Source: Phycisphaerales bacterium
GTDB taxonomy: Bacteria > Planctomycetota > Phycisphaerae > Phycisphaerales > SM1A02
DNA length: 10,017 bases
Assembly: GCA_003520025.1 (NCBI GenBank)
Contig: DOVP01000169.1
Location: 1-10,017 of the forward strand
Direction of reading: 5' to 3'
The translations under genes and the position numbers were made by a program. Positions 7,275 through 10,017 of this stretch are shown in pieces; position 1 is the first letter of the stretch; each line of letters opens with the position of its first letter. Under the pieces are notes generated by a model. That model was not told the origin of the DNA and did no database searches. It saw only the letters and a list, made by a program, of their open reading frames with translations.

Positions 7275-8359
7275 GCTTCCACCCCGACATGCTCTGGTGG
7301 CTCCTGCTGCTCATCCCGATGATCCCGCTTGCCTGGTGGCGATTTGCAAGACGATCTGCGCGCCCCGCGGTACCGTGGTCCACGACTGCCGCTGCGCGAA
7401 CCGTTCCCCACGGCTGGGCCGCCCGCACGCGGTGGGTGCTACCAGGACTGCGGACGCTTGCCATCGTGATGCTCGTCATTCTCATGGTCGGCCCGATCAA
7501 GGGCGACGAGCAGACGAGCAAGTCTGTTGAGGGCGTCGCCATTGAACTGGTGATCGACCGAAGCGGTTCGATGCAGGCCCTGGACTTGACGCTCAACGGA
7601 CGGCAGGTCGATCGACTCGAAGTCGTCAAGGCGGTGGCCGCCGACTTCGTACTCGGAGAGGCTGAACTGCCCGGCCGCGAACACGACCTGATCGGACTGA
7701 TCACCTTCGGCACCTACGCCGACAGCATCTGCCCGATGACGCTCGACTACACGACGCTTGCGGAAGCCCTTGTTCAGGTCCGCCCCGCCACCGAGGCGGA
7801 AGGCGCCAACACTGCCATTGGCGATGCGCTCGCACTTGCGGCAAGCAGGCTGAACGATCTTGAAGACCGAACCGATCTGAACACCGACGACATCCGCAGC
7901 CGGATCGTCATCTTGCTGACCGACGGCGCCGATACCGCCAGTGAAATAGATCCGGTGGCCGCAGCGGATATGGCTGCGGCCCTTGGCATCAAGGTCTATA
8001 CCATCGGAGTTGGCAGGCAAGGGCTTGTGCCGATGCCGATGAAGGACGCGTTTGGCCGCACGCACATCCAGCAGGTCCGGTCAGATCTCGACGAAACAAC
8101 ACTGCAGGCAATTGCAGAGGCAACAGGCGGACGGTTTTTCCGCGCCCAGAACACCAAATCGCTGGCCGCTATTTACGCGGAAATTGATGCTCTGGAGAAA
8201 ACGGAGGTCGCAGAAGAGCGATTCTTCCACTACACCGACCTCGCAGTCACGCCGGTGACGCTGGGCGGCGTTCATCTCCCCCCGCTGCTGATCTTCCCAA
8301 TGCTTGTTCTGCTTCTTGAAATCGTGCTCGCTACCACCCGATACCGAACCATTCCCTGA
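7268..8359 (+). CDS. batA: BatA-type membrane VWA protein
   Basis: A 363-residue membrane protein, typical for BatA. The N-terminus FHPDMLWWLLLLIPMIPLAWW (4-24) is the first helix; a second hydrophobic segment lies at about 62-75 and a third near the C-terminus (about 338-355). The VWA domain (about 90-310) has a complete MIDAS: DRSGS (97-101), T182 in GANTAIGDALA, and D219 in LLTDGAD. The family segment GVGRQGLVPMP...DAFGRTHIQQV (247-270) and the LDETTLQAIAEATGGRFFRA block (274-293) are also present. VWA domains bind partners through a divalent metal; the ligand is unknown. The gene was named from the Bacteroides fragilis aerotolerance locus, but later work elsewhere ties it to envelope stress and virulence, so oxygen tolerance is not proven here. 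GGGAGG lies 7 nt before the ATG; the gene overlaps the previous one by 7 nt. Confidence 0.93.
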   Translation: MLSFHPDMLWWLLLLIPMIPLAWWRFARRSARPAVPWSTTAAARTVPHGWAARTRWVLPGLRTLAIVMLVILMVGPIKGDEQTSKSVEGVAIELVIDRSGSMQALDLTLNGRQVDRLEVVKAVAADFVLGEAELPGREHDLIGLITFGTYADSICPMTLDYTTLAEALVQVRPATEAEGANTAIGDALALAASRLNDLEDRTDLNTDDIRSRIVILLTDGADTASEIDPVAAADMAAALGIKVYTIGVGRQGLVPMPMKDAFGRTHIQQVRSDLDETTLQAIAEATGGRFFRAQNTKSLAAIYAEIDALEKTEVAEERFFHYTDLAVTPVTLGGVHLPPLLIFPMLVLLLEIVLATTRYRTIP

Positions 8360-8370
8360 CGGAGTTCTTC

Positions 8371-9444
8371 GTGGACTTTCGATTCACCCAACCCGATTCC
8401 TTGATCTGGCTCTGGACGCTCGCTGTTGCCATCGCGGTGCTGGTGATCGCTGCAGCACGCCGCCGCCGGGCAATGAATCGACTTGCCACTGCCAATCTGG
8501 TCGGACGATTCGAACGAGCCATTGGTCCGACCCGACGCGGGTGGCGTTCCGTCATGCTGGCAGGCTCGCTGCTTCTACTGGTGGCGGCATTACTCGACCC
8601 TCGCATGGGCGTCCGGTATGAGCAGGTGGCGCAGCGGAACATCGACGTGATCTTTGCGCTCGACACGAGTCGATCCATGCTGGCTGAAGACCTGCGCCCG
8701 AACCGGCTGGAGCGGGCCAAGCAGTACATCGAAGATGTACTCGATCAGGCAGTGGGAGATCGTTTCGGTCTGGTGGTCTACGGTGGTACCCCCACGCTCA
8801 AGGTGCCACTGACACGGGATCTGCATGCCATGCGGTTGGCACTCGATGAAATCACCGTAAGGACCGGCCGGCGAGGCGGATCGATGATGGGCGATGCCAT
8901 TCGGATTTCCGAAGAAGCCCTCGCGATCGGCGATGACGGATTCAAGACGATTGTCGTACTCAGCGATGGTGATGACATGGGGTCCTACCCGACTGAGGCG
9001 GCTGCGGCGGCAGCGGAAACCGGCATCTCAATTTGGACGGTAGGACTCGGCGACGAATCCGAAGGCGGACGAATTCCGACCGAAGTAAACGGCGAGCGGA
9101 TCTTTCTGACGCACGATGGACGAGAAGTCTGGTCGAAACTGAAACCGACGATTTTGCAGGAGGTCGCCGCCGCCGCTGGCGGCCAGTACATCCCTGCTGG
9201 CACGGCCAACCTTGATCTCGCGGATGTCTACGACCGCGTCATTGCGCCCGCAACGGGCAAACGTGTCGAGTCGGCCCGCGTCGAACGGGCAATCCCCCGC
9301 TATCGCTGGTGTATCGGTGCCGCCTTGCTGCTTCTCGCAATCGAAAGCGTGCTCGGTCTTCGCGTTGGACTGCGGCGGGGCTTCCGCGGCGCTGCGCAGC
9401 GAAGTACCCCCCCACTGTCGCGTACGCAGAGGGCATTCTCATGA
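8371..9444 (+). CDS. batB: BatB-type membrane VWA protein (GTG start)
   Basis: A 357-residue membrane protein in the BatB position. It starts at GTG 8371, with GGAG 6 nt upstream, and the next codons give the usual short N-terminus before the first helix (11-29). A second helix lies at about 60-75 and a C-terminal helix at about 312-330. The VWA domain (about 90-295) contains DTSRS (98-102) and D199 in LSDGDD. The Thr position of the MIDAS is Ser: S171 in GRRGGSMMGDAI. NRLERAKQYI (111-120) and RFGLVVYGG (131-139) are typical. It probably pairs with BatA in the membrane. It starts 11 nt after batA and its stop overlaps the next start (ATGA), so the genes are almost certainly co-translated. The basic, Ser/Thr-rich tail after 331 is not conserved in the family as I know it. 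Confidence 0.92.
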   Translation: MDFRFTQPDSLIWLWTLAVAIAVLVIAAARRRRAMNRLATANLVGRFERAIGPTRRGWRSVMLAGSLLLLVAALLDPRMGVRYEQVAQRNIDVIFALDTSRSMLAEDLRPNRLERAKQYIEDVLDQAVGDRFGLVVYGGTPTLKVPLTRDLHAMRLALDEITVRTGRRGGSMMGDAIRISEEALAIGDDGFKTIVVLSDGDDMGSYPTEAAAAAAETGISIWTVGLGDESEGGRIPTEVNGERIFLTHDGREVWSKLKPTILQEVAAAAGGQYIPAGTANLDLADVYDRVIAPATGKRVESARVERAIPRYRWCIGAALLLLAIESVLGLRVGLRRGFRGAAQRSTPPLSRTQRAFS

Positions 9445-10017
9445 AACCTCTGCACGTGCTTATAGCCATTCCTCTTCTTCTTGCGGCGGCACCTGCGGTG
9501 GATCCACCGCAGCGATCTATTCGCCAGGAAATTCGCGTTGCCGAAGATGCTGCTTCGCGGCAGAAGTGGGCAGAGGCTGCAGATGCGCTCGCCCGCGCGC
9601 AGCAGCAGAGCGAAATGCCGAACCCGGTACTGTCCTATGATCAGGCGGTGGCGGCATACCGCGCCGGTGATCTTGAGCAGGCCGCAGCCGCGTTTGAGCA
9701 GGCCATGAATTCCAATGACCCTTCGCTCGCTGGCGCTGCCGCCTACAACCTCGGGAATACTGCATACCAACTGGCATCACAGGCCTCCGGAGGGTCTCCC
9801 GACGGCGGGCAACCTGCACTCCAAGACGCTGCGGACCGATTCCGTCAGGCATTGCAGCACTATCGATCGGCACTTGCAAACAACCCTGGCGATCAGGAGG
9901 CGCGCGCCAATGGTGAACTGGCGTGGCGTCGTCTGCAGGAAGTGGAGAAACAACAGCAGGAACAACAGCAACAACAGGATCAGCAGCAGCAACAGTCCGA
10001 TGAGCAGCAGCAGTCCG
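9441..10017 (+). CDS. batC: BatC-type TPR protein, 5' part (runs off right edge)
   Basis: An open frame starts at the ATG at 9441 inside the batB stop (ATGA) and stays open to the window end, giving 192 residues. Residues 1-19 form a hydrophobic signal peptide (KPLHVLIAIPLLLAAAPA). Helical repeats follow: YDQAVAAYRAGDLEQAAAAF (66-85), then AAYNLGNTAYQLA (100-112) and RFRQALQHYRSALANNPGD (133-151), the TPR pattern of BatC. A Gly/Pro-rich insert at about 117-124 separates the repeats. From residue 170 the chain becomes almost pure Gln (with Glu, Asp, Ser), encoded by CAG/CAA runs, as seen in many BatC proteins. It is likely a periplasmic scaffold for the BatA/BatB complex. The C-terminus is missing, so total length and any later domain are unknown. 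Confidence 0.85.
   Translation, partial: MKPLHVLIAIPLLLAAAPAVDPPQRSIRQEIRVAEDAASRQKWAEAADALARAQQQSEMPNPVLSYDQAVAAYRAGDLEQAAAAFEQAMNSNDPSLAGAAAYNLGNTAYQLASQASGGSPDGGQPALQDAADRFRQALQHYRSALANNPGDQEARANGELAWRRLQEVEKQQQEQQQQQDQQQQQSDEQQQS
9946..10017 (+). repeat. CAG/CAA-rich low-complexity tract inside batC
   Basis: The last 70 or so bases are dominated by CAG and CAA codons broken by GAA, GAT, GAG and TCC, encoding a Gln-rich linker. Mixed codons make it less slippage-prone than a pure CAG run. It continues beyond the window. Confidence 0.7.

Noticed and set aside
7439..8065. 208-codon minus-strand frame antisense to batA
   Set aside because: Shadow of the VWA coding sequence; no domain and no ribosome-binding site in context.
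9946..10017. CAG/CAA tract as a tandem-repeat locus or contingency switch
   Set aside because: The codons are mixed and the Gln-rich stretch is a usual feature of BatC-type proteins, so no phase-variation claim is justified.

Overview
This window comes from a GC-rich bacterial chromosome (roughly 60% G+C by eye). All nine genes look like ordinary housekeeping or membrane-associated functions. I see no rRNA, tRNA, insertion sequence, integrase, CRISPR array or phage gene. A DUF3553-type protein beside gdhA, together with a moxR/DUF58/BatD-like/double-VWA/TPR operon, suggests a planctomycete, perhaps class Phycisphaerae. That placement is an inference from gene content and general sequence character, not a proof.

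Layout. Positions 1-427 (minus) hold the 5' part of a DUF3553-domain protein that continues past the left edge. Positions 428-725 are non-coding, with two small hairpins just after gdhA and a weak promoter candidate for the DUF3553 gene. Positions 726-2117 (minus) encode an NADP-type glutamate dehydrogenase (gdhA). A compact divergent intergenic region (2118-2224) with short repeats separates it from the plus-strand genes. Positions 2225-3388 encode a fused chorismate mutase-prephenate dehydrogenase (tyrA), followed after 6 nt by an M90/MtfA-type zinc peptidase (3395-4171). A 142-nt gap with three hairpin possibilities and a promoter-like box leads into a Bat (Bacteroides aerotolerance-type) operon that fills the rest of the window.

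The Bat operon runs moxR AAA+ ATPase (4314-5357), DUF58 protein (5383-6264), a membrane-anchored BatD-like/DUF4381-like protein (6264-7274), BatA (7268-8359) and BatB (8371-9444), both membrane-anchored VWA proteins, and a TPR protein of BatC type (from 9441, cut off by the right edge). The genes are tightly packed, with overlaps of 1, 7 and 4 nt and gaps of 25 and 11 nt, which fits one transcript. By analogy with known MoxR-VWA systems, the ATPase probably acts as a chaperone or remodelling engine. The DUF58 and VWA proteins would be metal-dependent (MIDAS) interaction modules, and the BatD-like and TPR proteins would form the envelope part of the complex.

gdhA (nitrogen assimilation into glutamate) and tyrA (tyrosine synthesis) share a divergent promoter region. 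Nothing here is clearly an undescribed system. The most interesting points are the structured leader before moxR, the apparent absence of a ribosome-binding site before tyrA, and an active-site-region substitution in TyrA.
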